A DNA stretch of 64,000 nucleotides from Rossellomorea aquimaris. Its GTDB lineage: Bacteria > Bacillota > Bacilli > Bacillales > Bacillaceae_B. A program made the position numbers and the translations under genes. Each line of letters opens with the position of its first letter. Position 1 is the stretch's first letter. This document shows positions 8,377-16,831 of this stretch, piece after piece. The stretch covers positions 1,459,001 through 1,523,000 of the forward strand of contig NZ_CP141595.1 in assembly GCF_035590735.1 (NCBI RefSeq), written 5' to 3'. The notes beneath the pieces were generated by a model. That model did no database searches. It saw nothing but the letters and a program-made list of their open reading frames with translations, and was not told the DNA's origin.

Positions 8377-9171
8377 TTGACAGTGTCAAATCAATACGAA
8401 ACAGTAAAATTACATAAAGAAGGTAAGGTGGCAAGACTTCAGCTGAACCGGCCTCAATCACTGAATGCGTTGGATGCAGGACTTATGGGAGAGCTCCTGG
8501 CTGCGTTAAAAGAAGTGAAAAATGACCCATCGATTTCTTTATTGGTCCTGACAGGGGGAGGAAAGGGATTCTCTTCTGGAGGAGATATTAAGTCAATGCT
8601 TTCATTAAGCGGAGAAGAACAGTTCTCAAGTATTATGGATACCATCAGTGAACTCGTGATGACGCTGTACACCATGCCGAAAATTGTTCTAACAGGTATA
8701 CATGGTGCTGCTGCAGGTCTTGGTTTCAGCCTGGCGCTTTGCTCTGACTATATTTTGTGTGAAGAAGACAGCAAGCTCGCCATGAACTTTATCGGCATCG
8801 CACTGATTCCGGATGGAGGAAGTCATTTTCTTCTGCAGGAGCGCCTGGGAACACATAAAGCGAAACGATTGATTTGGAACGGTAAAGTATTAGAAGGGCA
8901 AGAGGCCCTTATGAAGGGTCTGGTTGACGAAGCGATTCCTTCAGGGAAATTGGAAGAAGGCATCGAACGCTACACAAAACAAGTATTAAGTGCACCGACG
9001 AAAGCGATGCTGAAAACGAAAGAAGTATATGTCGCATTAAACAAAGACAGACTTCAGCGTGCACTTGAGCTGGAAAAAGAAGGGCAATGGCTCGTGCGTC
9101 AAACCTCGGATCACCAGGAAGGCATTCGCGCATTTGTGGAGAAAAGAAGACCTGAATTTAAGGGAGAATAA
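8377..9171 (+). CDS. yhaR: YhaR-type enoyl-CoA hydratase/isomerase family protein
   Basis: 264 residues of the crotonase superfamily. The CoA-binding/oxyanion-hole segments GGGKGFSSGGDIKSM (about 64-78) and HGAAAGLGFSLALCSDY are clear. The active-site loop reads GIALIPDGGSHF, with Asp rather than the two glutamates of classical crotonases, which resembles PaaG-like isomerases more than a hydratase. The start is taken as TTG 8377: GGGGAGGG lies 6 bp upstream, whereas the upstream in-frame ATG 8350 has no ribosome binding site. B. subtilis yhaR sits at the same place before yhzD. Terminator follows. The reaction (hydratase or isomerase) is not settled. Confidence 0.82.
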   Translation: MTVSNQYETVKLHKEGKVARLQLNRPQSLNALDAGLMGELLAALKEVKNDPSISLLVLTGGGKGFSSGGDIKSMLSLSGEEQFSSIMDTISELVMTLYTMPKIVLTGIHGAAAGLGFSLALCSDYILCEEDSKLAMNFIGIALIPDGGSHFLLQERLGTHKAKRLIWNGKVLEGQEALMKGLVDEAIPSGKLEEGIERYTKQVLSAPTKAMLKTKEVYVALNKDRLQRALELEKEGQWLVRQTSDHQEGIRAFVEKRRPEFKGE

Positions 9172-9180
9172 TAGTTGAAG

Positions 9181-9211
9181 AGAACTAACCTGAAGGGGTT
9201 GGTTCTTTTTT
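9181..9211 (+). terminator. terminator after yhaR
   Basis: AGAACTAACC pairs with GGTTGGTTCT (one G-T pair) and is followed by a run of T. Confidence 0.85.
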
Positions 9212-9280
9212 ATTATACATTAAGCCTTTTAATTAGCCCTTTCACAAAGATTGTTGGTTTGTAACATATGATCAGCTGGG

Positions 9281-9448
9281 AGCTCTGTCAACAAGCGTGT
9301 GTTGGATGGTGAGGGGAACCGCTCCGCTTGTAGCTAGCGTTCGGCCGAGCCTCCTCAGCGTCGCTTCCGGGTTCTCGGCACGCCCGTACTTCCGCAGGAG
9401 TATACGCAGTTCCCCTCACCATCTTTAATAGAATTTCGTGACAGAGCT
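9281..9448. repeat. 168-bp nested inverted-repeat element
   Basis: Two nested perfect inverted repeats are visible: outer AGCTCTGTCA (9281-9290) with TGACAGAGCT (9439-9448), and inner GATGGTGAGGGGAAC (9305-9319) with GTTCCCCTCACCATC (9409-9423). The core is markedly more GC-rich than the surroundings (CGTTCGGCCGAGCC, GTTCTCGGCACGCCC, TCCGCAGGAG) and encodes nothing. It has the look of a small non-autonomous or REP/MITE-like intergenic repeat of Bacillaceae; related GC-rich cores recur in genomes of this family, which is recalled knowledge, not checked. Confidence 0.8.
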
Positions 9449-9802
9449 TAAAAGAAACAAAAAATGGCTGAAAGAAAACGGATCTTTTATTATATACAAG
9501 CAGAAAACGGCTTTCATTATATAGTTAATGAAATTGAAAGAGGACAAGCTGAATCCTCCGTGAGTAATTATGACGAATAACTGATTTTTGAGCTATCATA
9601 ATGGTGTTAATTTGATACTCCTTTGTAGACATTTTGATTTAGGGAACAAATGTGTTTTGCCTATCCATCATTCGGCAGTCAGAATAAAGAAGCACAGAGC
9701 GGAAAGGAACGGTAGATGTTTTCACACTACCACTCATCTAAAACAGAAATTCACTTTTTGGCAGTTATGCAAAGCTTCATTGTTTACGAAAAGAGCAAAT
9801 TT
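9449..9802. other. gene-free stretch between the repeat element and yhzD
   Basis: No frame here has a ribosome binding site or family-like composition. A degenerate direct repeat is visible: GAAAACGG-CTTT-ATTATATA at 9474 and again at 9503. A 91-residue open frame from 9588 looks like a random ORF. Confidence 0.6.
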
Positions 9803-9842
9803 AAAAATGCATTACAGGCCACTGAATGTGACCCGTAATGCA
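9803..9842 (-). terminator. terminator of yhzD
   Basis: On the minus strand TGCATTAC...GTAATGCA forms the outer stem with an inner GG-CAC/GTG-CC stem, followed by TTTTT (plus-strand A run 9803-9807). It lies just downstream of yhzD. Confidence 0.75.
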
Positions 9843-9853
9843 GGATGTATGCC

Positions 9854-10039
9854 TTACACATGAAACAACAACAGTTTCCCCAGAGGAGAAGTACAGCGGT
9901 GAGTATGATCGGAGTATCCTTTTTCTTCTAACATGGATTCTCCCATTTTCTTTGCGTCACTGTCGGATGAAGCTTCGAATGATTCATCCAGAATCTTTTT
10001 TCCGTCTTTTTCAAAAACCGTTAATTTGTATACTTTCAT
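9854..10039 (-). CDS. yhzD: YhzD-like small conserved protein
   Basis: 61 residues beginning MKVYKLTVFEKDG and ending with HTHRCTSPLGKLLLFHV. The size, the HTHRC segment and the place between yhaR and yhaQ match B. subtilis YhzD, a family of unknown function. ATG 10039 follows AAAGGGG. It is transcribed against both neighbours and has its own terminator, so it is monocistronic. The single cysteine and two histidines near the end could bind a metal, but that is speculation. Confidence 0.75.
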   Translation of the reverse strand: MKVYKLTVFEKDGKKILDESFEASSDSDAKKMGESMLEEKGYSDHTHRCTSPLGKLLLFHV

Positions 10040-10224
10040 AATGATATACCCCTTTGTATAGAATTCATGTACTCTTTTATTTTTTCATATTATCATTTTT
10101 TTGGAAAGTCTAAATAGTTTGATAAAGAAAAAGGGATGGAAAATGAAACCTTTTGTGGATAAAACCGTAGAGTACTAGAGAGAAAATAGATGCTCGTTTA
10201 TGGGTATGGGAGGGAAATGCTGAA

Positions 10225-11124
10225 ATGGGTTTGAGTATACAACAAGTAACCAAACGGTTTGGACAATTTACAGCAGTTGATCAGCTGTCACTGGATATCC
10301 CACCGGGTGAAATGTTTGGGTTCCTGGGAGCGAATGGAGCCGGGAAGACGACGACATTTCGAATGGTGTTAGGGTTGTTAGATGCAACGGAAGGGCAGAT
10401 TACGTGGAAAGGGAAACGGATCGATTATTCCACAAGTCCGGAAATTGGATATCTCCCTGAAGAAAGAGGACTATATCCGAAAATGAAGGTCAGCGATCAG
10501 ATTGTCTATCTGGCACGTCTTCGTGGGATGGAGAAAAAGATCATCCTGAAGGAACTGGATTACTGGCTGGAACGATTCAATGTTCCTCAAAACGTGAACA
10601 AAAAAGTAGAAGAACTTTCAAAAGGAAATCAGCAAAAAATACAGTTTATCGCATCGGTTATCCATAAGCCCAGTTTACTGATTCTCGACGAACCGTTCAG
10701 CGGTCTCGATCCGGTTAATGTTGAACTGTTAAAAGATGCCGTCCGGGAAATCAAGAAAAATGGAACCACAATCGTGTTCTCCAGTCACCGCATGGAGCAT
10801 GTGGAGGAGCTCTGTGAAAGCCTGTGCATCATGCATAAAGGGCGTCCTGTCGTGCATGGTGGTTTGAAGGAGATCAAGCGTTCCTTTGGGAAGAAGAATG
10901 TGGTGATTCACTCCGATTTTGATCTTCTATATCTAAAGGATATGAAAGGTGTGACGAAGCTGAAAGAAACAACGGAAGGAGTTCTTCTTCAGGTCGAGTC
11001 TGAGGATGCTGCCCAAAGTGTATTTCATGACGTTGTTCAAAAGGGATTCCTTCGTAAGTTCGAATTAGAAGAACCTTCCCTGAACGATATCTTCATAGAA
11101 AAGGTGGGAACTTCTTATGAATAA
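10225..11124 (+). CDS. yhaQ: YhaQ, NatA-like ABC transporter ATP-binding protein
   Basis: 299 residues. Walker A GANGAGKTTT (about 35-44), signature LSKGNQQKIQF (about 132-142), Walker B LLILDEPFSGLDP and the switch histidine in VFSSHRMEHVEE are present. It is followed, with an 8-bp overlap, by the membrane subunit YhaP, so the two form one exporter. The pair resembles NatAB (sodium exporter) and DUF4162-type ATPases; the C-terminal 80 residues (VVIHSDFDLLYL...SLNDIFIEKVG) are that extra domain. Start ATG 10225 follows GGGAGGGA. Substrate is not known. Confidence 0.9.
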   Translation: MGLSIQQVTKRFGQFTAVDQLSLDIPPGEMFGFLGANGAGKTTTFRMVLGLLDATEGQITWKGKRIDYSTSPEIGYLPEERGLYPKMKVSDQIVYLARLRGMEKKIILKELDYWLERFNVPQNVNKKVEELSKGNQQKIQFIASVIHKPSLLILDEPFSGLDPVNVELLKDAVREIKKNGTTIVFSSHRMEHVEELCESLCIMHKGRPVVHGGLKEIKRSFGKKNVVIHSDFDLLYLKDMKGVTKLKETTEGVLLQVESEDAAQSVFHDVVQKGFLRKFELEEPSLNDIFIEKVGTSYE

Positions 11125-12367
11125 TTTTTTCTTGATCCTTAGTCACTCCTATTTATCAAAGCTTAAGGCAAAATCATTTATCATATCAACCGTCATCATT
11201 GCCGCTGCCCTTGTATTACTGGCCAATTTTGACAGTATCATTTCGAACTTCAGTGATGATGATACGAGTAAGATAGCGGTTCAGGACGAATCGGGCAACT
11301 TGGATGGTCAGCTTCAGCAACAGCTGGAGATCATGAATAGCGAAATTGAGCTGGTATCAGCCACTCAATCGATGGAAGAAATCGAAAAGAAAATTGAATC
11401 TGAAGAAATAAAAGGATTACTCATTTTGAGTGAAAGCCCTGAAGGTCTTCCACAAGCTCTGTATAAATCCAATTCATTATCTGAGTCCAATGTGACCGGG
11501 GAATTACAAGTCGCCCTGCAAAATGTGAAGTCTTCACTGGCTGCAAGTAAATTAGAGCTTTCAGGTGATGAACTGGCACTGTTAAGCGGTCCTGTTGCTT
11601 TTGACAAGGAAGCCCTTATTGAAGGAGCCAAGTCTGAAGAAGAACTTAGTCAGGCGAGGGGTATAGTATATGTTCTATTATTCTTTATTTATTTCTCTGT
11701 CATTGCTTACGCCAACATGACGGCCATGGAAGTAGCGACAGAAAAAAGCTCGAGAGTAATGGAAATCCTAATATCCAGTGTGTCTCCGGTTAAACAAATG
11801 TTTGCCAAGATCATCGGGATCGGCCTTGCAGGATTAACACAGTTAGCCGTAATCCTGGCAGTGGGCTATTTTACAATGATTCAAAAGAAAGATGAACTGG
11901 TCGGAGGGTTCTTTGAAGGATTCGGATTTGAATCTTTATCTGTAGGTGTCATCATCTATGCGGTCATCTTCTTTTTATTAGGTTATTTCCTGTATGCAAC
12001 ACTGGCTGCCTTACTGGGATCACTTGTCAGTAGAATCGAAGATGTACAGCAGATGATCATGCCGATGACATTCCTGATCATGATTGGATTCTTCATCTCC
12101 ATGTTCGGTCTTGGGAATCCGGAATCCAGTTTTGTCACGATTACTTCGTACATCCCATTTTTTACACCGATGGTTATGTTCCTTCGTGTAGGGATGCTGA
12201 ATCTTCCGGTGTATGAACCAATCATAGGAATTGTGGTCCTCCTTGTGACGATTATTATTCTTGGGGTATTTGGTGCAAGGGTGTATCGCGGAGGAGTGCT
12301 CCTATACGGGAAATCTAATTCATATAAAGATATTAAAAAAGCAATCGATATAACATCGAAAAAATGA
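11117..12367 (+). CDS. yhaP: YhaP, ABC-2 type transporter permease (NatB-like)
   Basis: 416 residues. One N-terminal membrane helix (FIISTVIIAAALVLLANF), a large extracytoplasmic domain of about 130 residues, and then five or six hydrophobic helices, including IVYVLLFFIYFSVIAYANMT and a set up to ILGVFGARVYRGGVLLYG: the usual NatB/ABC-2 layout. Its start overlaps the end of yhaQ, implying translational coupling. A terminator follows. The exported substrate (ion, peptide or drug) is not evident. Confidence 0.9.
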   Translation: MNNFFLILSHSYLSKLKAKSFIISTVIIAAALVLLANFDSIISNFSDDDTSKIAVQDESGNLDGQLQQQLEIMNSEIELVSATQSMEEIEKKIESEEIKGLLILSESPEGLPQALYKSNSLSESNVTGELQVALQNVKSSLAASKLELSGDELALLSGPVAFDKEALIEGAKSEEELSQARGIVYVLLFFIYFSVIAYANMTAMEVATEKSSRVMEILISSVSPVKQMFAKIIGIGLAGLTQLAVILAVGYFTMIQKKDELVGGFFEGFGFESLSVGVIIYAVIFFLLGYFLYATLAALLGSLVSRIEDVQQMIMPMTFLIMIGFFISMFGLGNPESSFVTITSYIPFFTPMVMFLRVGMLNLPVYEPIIGIVVLLVTIIILGVFGARVYRGGVLLYGKSNSYKDIKKAIDITSKK

Positions 12368-12378
12368 TTCATAAGAGC

Positions 12379-12409
12379 AGGCTGTCTCCGTCGTCCGGGG
12401 CAGCCTTTC
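12379..12409 (+). terminator. terminator after yhaP
   Basis: AGGCTGTCTCC pairs imperfectly with GGGGCAGCCT, followed by TTTCT. Confidence 0.65.
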
Positions 12410-12440
12410 TCTATGAATCGCGTAAAATGTTGAATATATA

Positions 12441-12470
12441 CTGAAATTATCGCCGGTTTTAGGATATAAT
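12441..12470 (+). promoter_or_regulatory. sigma-A-like promoter of yhaO-yhaN
   Basis: CTGAAA (12441-12446), 18-bp spacer, TATAAT (12465-12470). The -10 hexamer is perfect, the -35 weak. It lies 45 bp before the yhaO start, after the yhaP terminator. Confidence 0.5.
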
Positions 12471-12515
12471 GAAAGAATATAAGAACGTATATTCGTAGTG
12501 CAGGGAGGGAACTTC

Positions 12516-13724
12516 ATGGGGAAGATTCGGTTTTTTCATGTAGCAGATCTACATCTTGATAGTCCTTTTATCGGACTAAAACATTTACCGAAAGAAGTGT
12601 TCGAACGAATACATAATAGTACCTTTGCCTCTTTTGAAAAAGTGGTAAGGGAAGCGATTCATAGACAAATTGACTTCATGATCATCAGCGGGGATCTGTT
12701 TGACGAAGAAGATCGCAGCATTCGTGCGCAGGCGAAATTATTGAAGCAATTCAATCTGTTACATTCAAACAACATTCCTGTATACGTTGTTCATGGGAAT
12801 CATGATCATCTTGGAAGCTATCGATTAGAGCTCGATATGCCGGATAACATACATATCTTCAACGCAGAAACAGAAGTGAAACAGCATACTGTAAAAAATG
12901 GGACAACTGTAGATATAGTCGGATTCAGCTATGGTACAAGACATATCCAGGAAAGAAGGATTGCTGAATATCCCAAACGTTCCGTTGACCGCTATACGAT
13001 AGGCATCCTCCATGGAAGCGAAGGAAGTGTGCATTCTTCACATGAAACGTACGCGCCTTTTTCGATAAGGGAACTATTGGAGAAAAATTATCACTACTGG
13101 GCTTTGGGACATATCCATGAGCGGCAGATTCTGCACGAAGAGCCTTACATCGTGTATCCAGGTAACATCCAGGGAAGACATCGAAAAGAAACAGGTGAAA
13201 AAGGATGCTATGAAGTGGTGCTTGATCATCACCATACAGAATTGACATTTATCCCGACTCACGACTTGATGTGGAAGACGTGCACCATATCCCTTCAAGG
13301 TGTTCAGCGCTTTGGGGAAGTTTTTCAGCGTATCCAGCAAACTATGGAATCTCTTGAAGAAGAGGATGTGTTAATTGAGGTGATCTTGACGGATGATGAA
13401 TCACTCCCTCAAGACATGTCGGGCAATATAGAAAATGGTGATCTACTGGAAGCATTACAGTCAGAATACGAGAGTCACCAGGGTTTGAAGTGGATTCATT
13501 CAATACGATGGAATCATACACAAGCGAGTCGGAGAATGGAACAGGATCCATTCAAACAGGAAGTAATGGAGACCCTGGAAAACATGGGTGAAGAAGAATG
13601 GAAGGATGCCCTTGCAGAACTTTATGAGCACCCTTCTATTTACCGCTTTCTTGATCCCTTGAAGGAAGAAGAGAAGAAATCTCTAATAGAAGAAACCGAG
13701 CACTTGTTAAAAAATAAAGGCTGA
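12516..13724 (+). CDS. yhaO: YhaO, SbcD-like metallophosphoesterase
   Basis: 402 residues. The calcineurin-like two-metal nuclease motifs occur in order: VADLHLDSPF, SGDLFDEED, HGNHDH, GILHGSEG and ALGHIHERQ. This is the SbcD/Mre11 layout, so it is a probable DNA exo/endonuclease that works with the ATPase YhaN encoded next. Start ATG 12516 is preferred because GGGAGGG lies 6 bp upstream; an earlier in-frame codon at 12498 lies before it. The intergenic gap to yhaN is 17 bp. B. subtilis also has SbcCD; this pair is a second, less studied system. Confidence 0.87.
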   Translation: MGKIRFFHVADLHLDSPFIGLKHLPKEVFERIHNSTFASFEKVVREAIHRQIDFMIISGDLFDEEDRSIRAQAKLLKQFNLLHSNNIPVYVVHGNHDHLGSYRLELDMPDNIHIFNAETEVKQHTVKNGTTVDIVGFSYGTRHIQERRIAEYPKRSVDRYTIGILHGSEGSVHSSHETYAPFSIRELLEKNYHYWALGHIHERQILHEEPYIVYPGNIQGRHRKETGEKGCYEVVLDHHHTELTFIPTHDLMWKTCTISLQGVQRFGEVFQRIQQTMESLEEEDVLIEVILTDDESLPQDMSGNIENGDLLEALQSEYESHQGLKWIHSIRWNHTQASRRMEQDPFKQEVMETLENMGEEEWKDALAELYEHPSIYRFLDPLKEEEKKSLIEETEHLLKNKG

Positions 13725-13741
13725 TCGTGGAGGTGAATGGG

Positions 13742-16717
13742 GTGAAACTGCTCGAACTTCATATTTATGGATACGGAAAAATAGAAAACAAGCACTATAC
13801 GATTGGAGACCTTCAAATATTCTTTGGGGAAAACGAAGCTGGTAAATCAACGATTATGTCGTTCATACATAGCATTTTGTTCGGGTTTCCGACGAAACAG
13901 CAATCCCTTCTCAGGTATGAACCGAAATCTTCTACAGAGTATGGCGGAAGAATCCTATGCAGGATAGAAGGACAAGGACTCCTCAGTATCGAGCGGGTTA
14001 GAGGGAAGGCCACAGGGGACGTGACCGTTCAATTCGAGGACGGAAGAACCGAAGGAGAAGAAACCCTTCAACAACTGCTCGGAAATATGGACAGGACAAC
14101 TTACCAAAACATATTCTCATTCAACCTCGAAGGGCTGCAAAACATTCAGCGGCTCAAAAAAGAAGAACTGAACCGCTACCTATTCTCTGCAGGCTCTACA
14201 GGGACGGACCTTCTGTTACAGATGGAACAGAATTGGCAGAAAGAAAGGGAACAGCTGTTTAAGAAATCGGGAAGAAAGCCGATGGTCAACGCAGTGATGA
14301 CGCAATTAAAACTACTTGAAAAACAAGTAAAGGAAGGAAAAGAAAAAAATGATCAATACCGTCCTCTCATAGCAAAGCAAACAGCTTTAGAAACCCGGAT
14401 TTCATCCTTGGAGACAGAAAAGGCATCTTTTGCTGAAATGAAAGAGAACCTGATTTCAGTTAATGAAAACTGGGATACACTCTCTAGCTTCAAAAGAGTG
14501 GAGGAGCGTCTTTCCCAACTGGAAACTATTGAGTTTCCTGCAAAAGGATTAGACCATTTAAACGAGCTTAAAACGGAAGAAAGACAAGTGTCGGCATATC
14601 TTGAAACCTTGGTGACGAAACAAGAGAAGCTCCACAACAAATTAGAATCAGAAATGATTGATCCTTCCCTAGTTGAAGACCTTCCTTTTATAGAAAATAT
14701 ATTGTCTCAACAGTCTTTTTATATGAAATGGAAAGAAGAAAGCAGTGAACGGAGCAGAGAACTAAAAATGGTGCGTAGTAAGATCAACGATACGATCCGT
14801 GAATTGGGATTAACAATAGAGATGGAAGACATCCCTGCCCTGGATACTAGCTTAATGATGTCTGACCGTATACAAAACGCACTGGATCAGCAATCAAAGC
14901 TCCTTCATGAACGGGAAAGCTTCCAGAAGCATTACGAAGAGGAGGAAGAAGAACTTCACAACATCGAAAGGAAGTGTGATAGCTTAGAGGATCGGCTGAT
15001 GGAAGAAGATGAGTATCAAGAATTGCAAAGAACGGTGAAAATTGAATCTACCCGGCAAGCTTCAAGGGACCAGGCACATTGGATGAAGCTGCAAGTGAAA
15101 GAGGCAGAAGAACGTTTCAGCAGAAAAAAGTCCTCCTTCTCCCGGCAGCTCCTCATTATGGGTGCAGCACTCCTTCTTTTATTCGGGATTGGGTCATGGG
15201 CAATCGTGACCGGGAATGGGCTCTTTGTCGGGATCAGCTTGCTTCTTCTCATTGTAGTGGGTGCATCGGGAATGCAGGCGAGGGCTAATCTGCGAGAAGA
15301 ATCCAGCATTCTTCAACAAACTAAAGCAAGAGCAAAAGAGTTTCAACCCGAAGGTCAAATGGAATTTCACTCTTTGGATAGGGCTGAGCAAAGCCTAAAG
15401 CAGCAGATGGAGTTGAGGAACGAGTGGAAGCAGCGAATTCTTTCCTTAGAAGAGCAACAGGCAAAACTCCAGAAGCTCCATGAAAAACAGAAGGAAGTAG
15501 AGAAAGAAATTGTTTCAGGAGAACAAAGGTTATCCGGTCTAAAATCAGAGCTATGTTTACCTTCTGATTTTCACTGGAAGTGGCTGCCTGATGCATTTGT
15601 CAAAATGAAAGAGACCGTCTCGAATCATGAGACTTATATCCATCTTAAAGAAGAACAAGACTATGTGGTCCGAAAATTGAATGAGTATAGGGACCAGTGT
15701 CAGGAATGGTTCCACCGCCACTCTCTTACTTTTACCACAGTTGATGAGGCCATGATTAAACTGAAGGGAATCATGCAGGATATTGAAAAGAAAAACCTCA
15801 TAATCAATAACATCCAAACGGAGCTCGAGCCTCTTTCTTTTGAGATAGAGAAGCTAAGAATTGAGGTTGGAAAGATCCGTGAAGAGGTTGGAACCCTTCT
15901 TCAATCTGCAGGGTGCAAGGGAGAAACGGAATTTCGTAAAAAGGCACTTCACGCCGAAGAGAGAATTGACCTATCCGCTCAATATAATGGAATGAAAACG
16001 AGGCTGACCGAACGAACACTCAACACGTTTCTTCGGTTTGATTCAGAGGAAGATAGCAGAAAAGAATTAACACTAGTATCGTTAAGAATCGAAGAGCTTT
16101 CAACTGAGCTCTCTTCTCATCAAAAAGAGCTCGCTTCCATTTCGTATGAAATAAAAGTGCTGGAGGAAGGAAAGAGCTACTCCACAATCCTTCAGGAGTT
16201 TCAAAGCAAAAAGGCTGAGCTTCAAGAACTTGCGTATGACTGGTCCAAATATACGTTAGCGCAAGTGGCTCTAAGGAAAACAATGGATCTTTACCAGAAA
16301 TCGAAGATGCCTAAAGTGATGGAGCTTGCAGAAGAGAACTTTAGAGAGCTGACGGAAGGGCACTATCTACGGATTTTCTTACGAGATGATGAGATGATCA
16401 GGGTAGAGAGGAAGGACGGTGCAGTTTTCCATGCAGTAGAACTCAGTCAGGGAACGAAAGAACAGTTATACATCTCCATTCGCTTTGCCCTCATTCAATC
16501 TTTCCGGGACAAGTACCCATTGCCGTTACTGATCGACGATGGAGTAGTCAACTTTGATCAGGTAAGAACGAACGCATTTCTAAAGCTCTTGAGGAAAATG
16601 GCAACGCATCATCAGACTCTGTTCTTTACCTGTCATTCTCATATAAAAAATGAGTTTACCGGGGATGAAATGATCGTATTAAAGCGAATGGATAAGGAAT
16701 CGATTCGGAATGCATGA
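13742..16717 (+). CDS. yhaN: YhaN, SbcC/Rad50-like ATPase with central membrane hairpin
   Basis: 991 residues from GTG 13742, chosen because GGAGGTG lies 6 bp upstream and the protein then begins MKLLELHIYGYGKIEN as in the family. Walker A GENEAGKST is near residue 35; the ABC signature LSQGTKEQLYIS and Walker B LPLLIDDGVVNFD lie in the last 90 residues. Between them are long coiled coils. In the middle (about residues 465-510) two strongly hydrophobic helices follow one another, QLLIMGAALLLLFGIGSWAI and LFVGISLLLLIVVGAS, so the ATPase may be anchored to the membrane, unlike soluble SbcC. It probably partners YhaO in DNA end processing; this is inference from fold and operon. Confidence 0.87.
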   Translation: MKLLELHIYGYGKIENKHYTIGDLQIFFGENEAGKSTIMSFIHSILFGFPTKQQSLLRYEPKSSTEYGGRILCRIEGQGLLSIERVRGKATGDVTVQFEDGRTEGEETLQQLLGNMDRTTYQNIFSFNLEGLQNIQRLKKEELNRYLFSAGSTGTDLLLQMEQNWQKEREQLFKKSGRKPMVNAVMTQLKLLEKQVKEGKEKNDQYRPLIAKQTALETRISSLETEKASFAEMKENLISVNENWDTLSSFKRVEERLSQLETIEFPAKGLDHLNELKTEERQVSAYLETLVTKQEKLHNKLESEMIDPSLVEDLPFIENILSQQSFYMKWKEESSERSRELKMVRSKINDTIRELGLTIEMEDIPALDTSLMMSDRIQNALDQQSKLLHERESFQKHYEEEEEELHNIERKCDSLEDRLMEEDEYQELQRTVKIESTRQASRDQAHWMKLQVKEAEERFSRKKSSFSRQLLIMGAALLLLFGIGSWAIVTGNGLFVGISLLLLIVVGASGMQARANLREESSILQQTKARAKEFQPEGQMEFHSLDRAEQSLKQQMELRNEWKQRILSLEEQQAKLQKLHEKQKEVEKEIVSGEQRLSGLKSELCLPSDFHWKWLPDAFVKMKETVSNHETYIHLKEEQDYVVRKLNEYRDQCQEWFHRHSLTFTTVDEAMIKLKGIMQDIEKKNLIINNIQTELEPLSFEIEKLRIEVGKIREEVGTLLQSAGCKGETEFRKKALHAEERIDLSAQYNGMKTRLTERTLNTFLRFDSEEDSRKELTLVSLRIEELSTELSSHQKELASISYEIKVLEEGKSYSTILQEFQSKKAELQELAYDWSKYTLAQVALRKTMDLYQKSKMPKVMELAEENFRELTEGHYLRIFLRDDEMIRVERKDGAVFHAVELSQGTKEQLYISIRFALIQSFRDKYPLPLLIDDGVVNFDQVRTNAFLKLLRKMATHHQTLFFTCHSHIKNEFTGDEMIVLKRMDKESIRNA

Positions 16718-16735
16718 TTCTTTAAAAAATTTGAA

Positions 16736-16765
16736 TTGGCAATAATTTCTCAGATTCGTTACAAT
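16736..16765 (+). promoter_or_regulatory. sigma-A-like promoter of the MFS gene
   Basis: TTGGCA (16736-16741), 18-bp spacer, TACAAT (16760-16765): both hexamers have five of six consensus bases. Confidence 0.6.
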
Positions 16766-16831
16766 ACTACAAGGAGTTAGTTTGCACGAGCACGGGAATG
16801 AAATGAGAGTCAGAAAGAAGGAACACATAGT

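Noticed and set aside
9588..9863. 91-codon open frame on the plus strand
   Set aside because: No ribosome binding site, composition unlike a protein, and it overlaps the yhzD terminator and 3' end.
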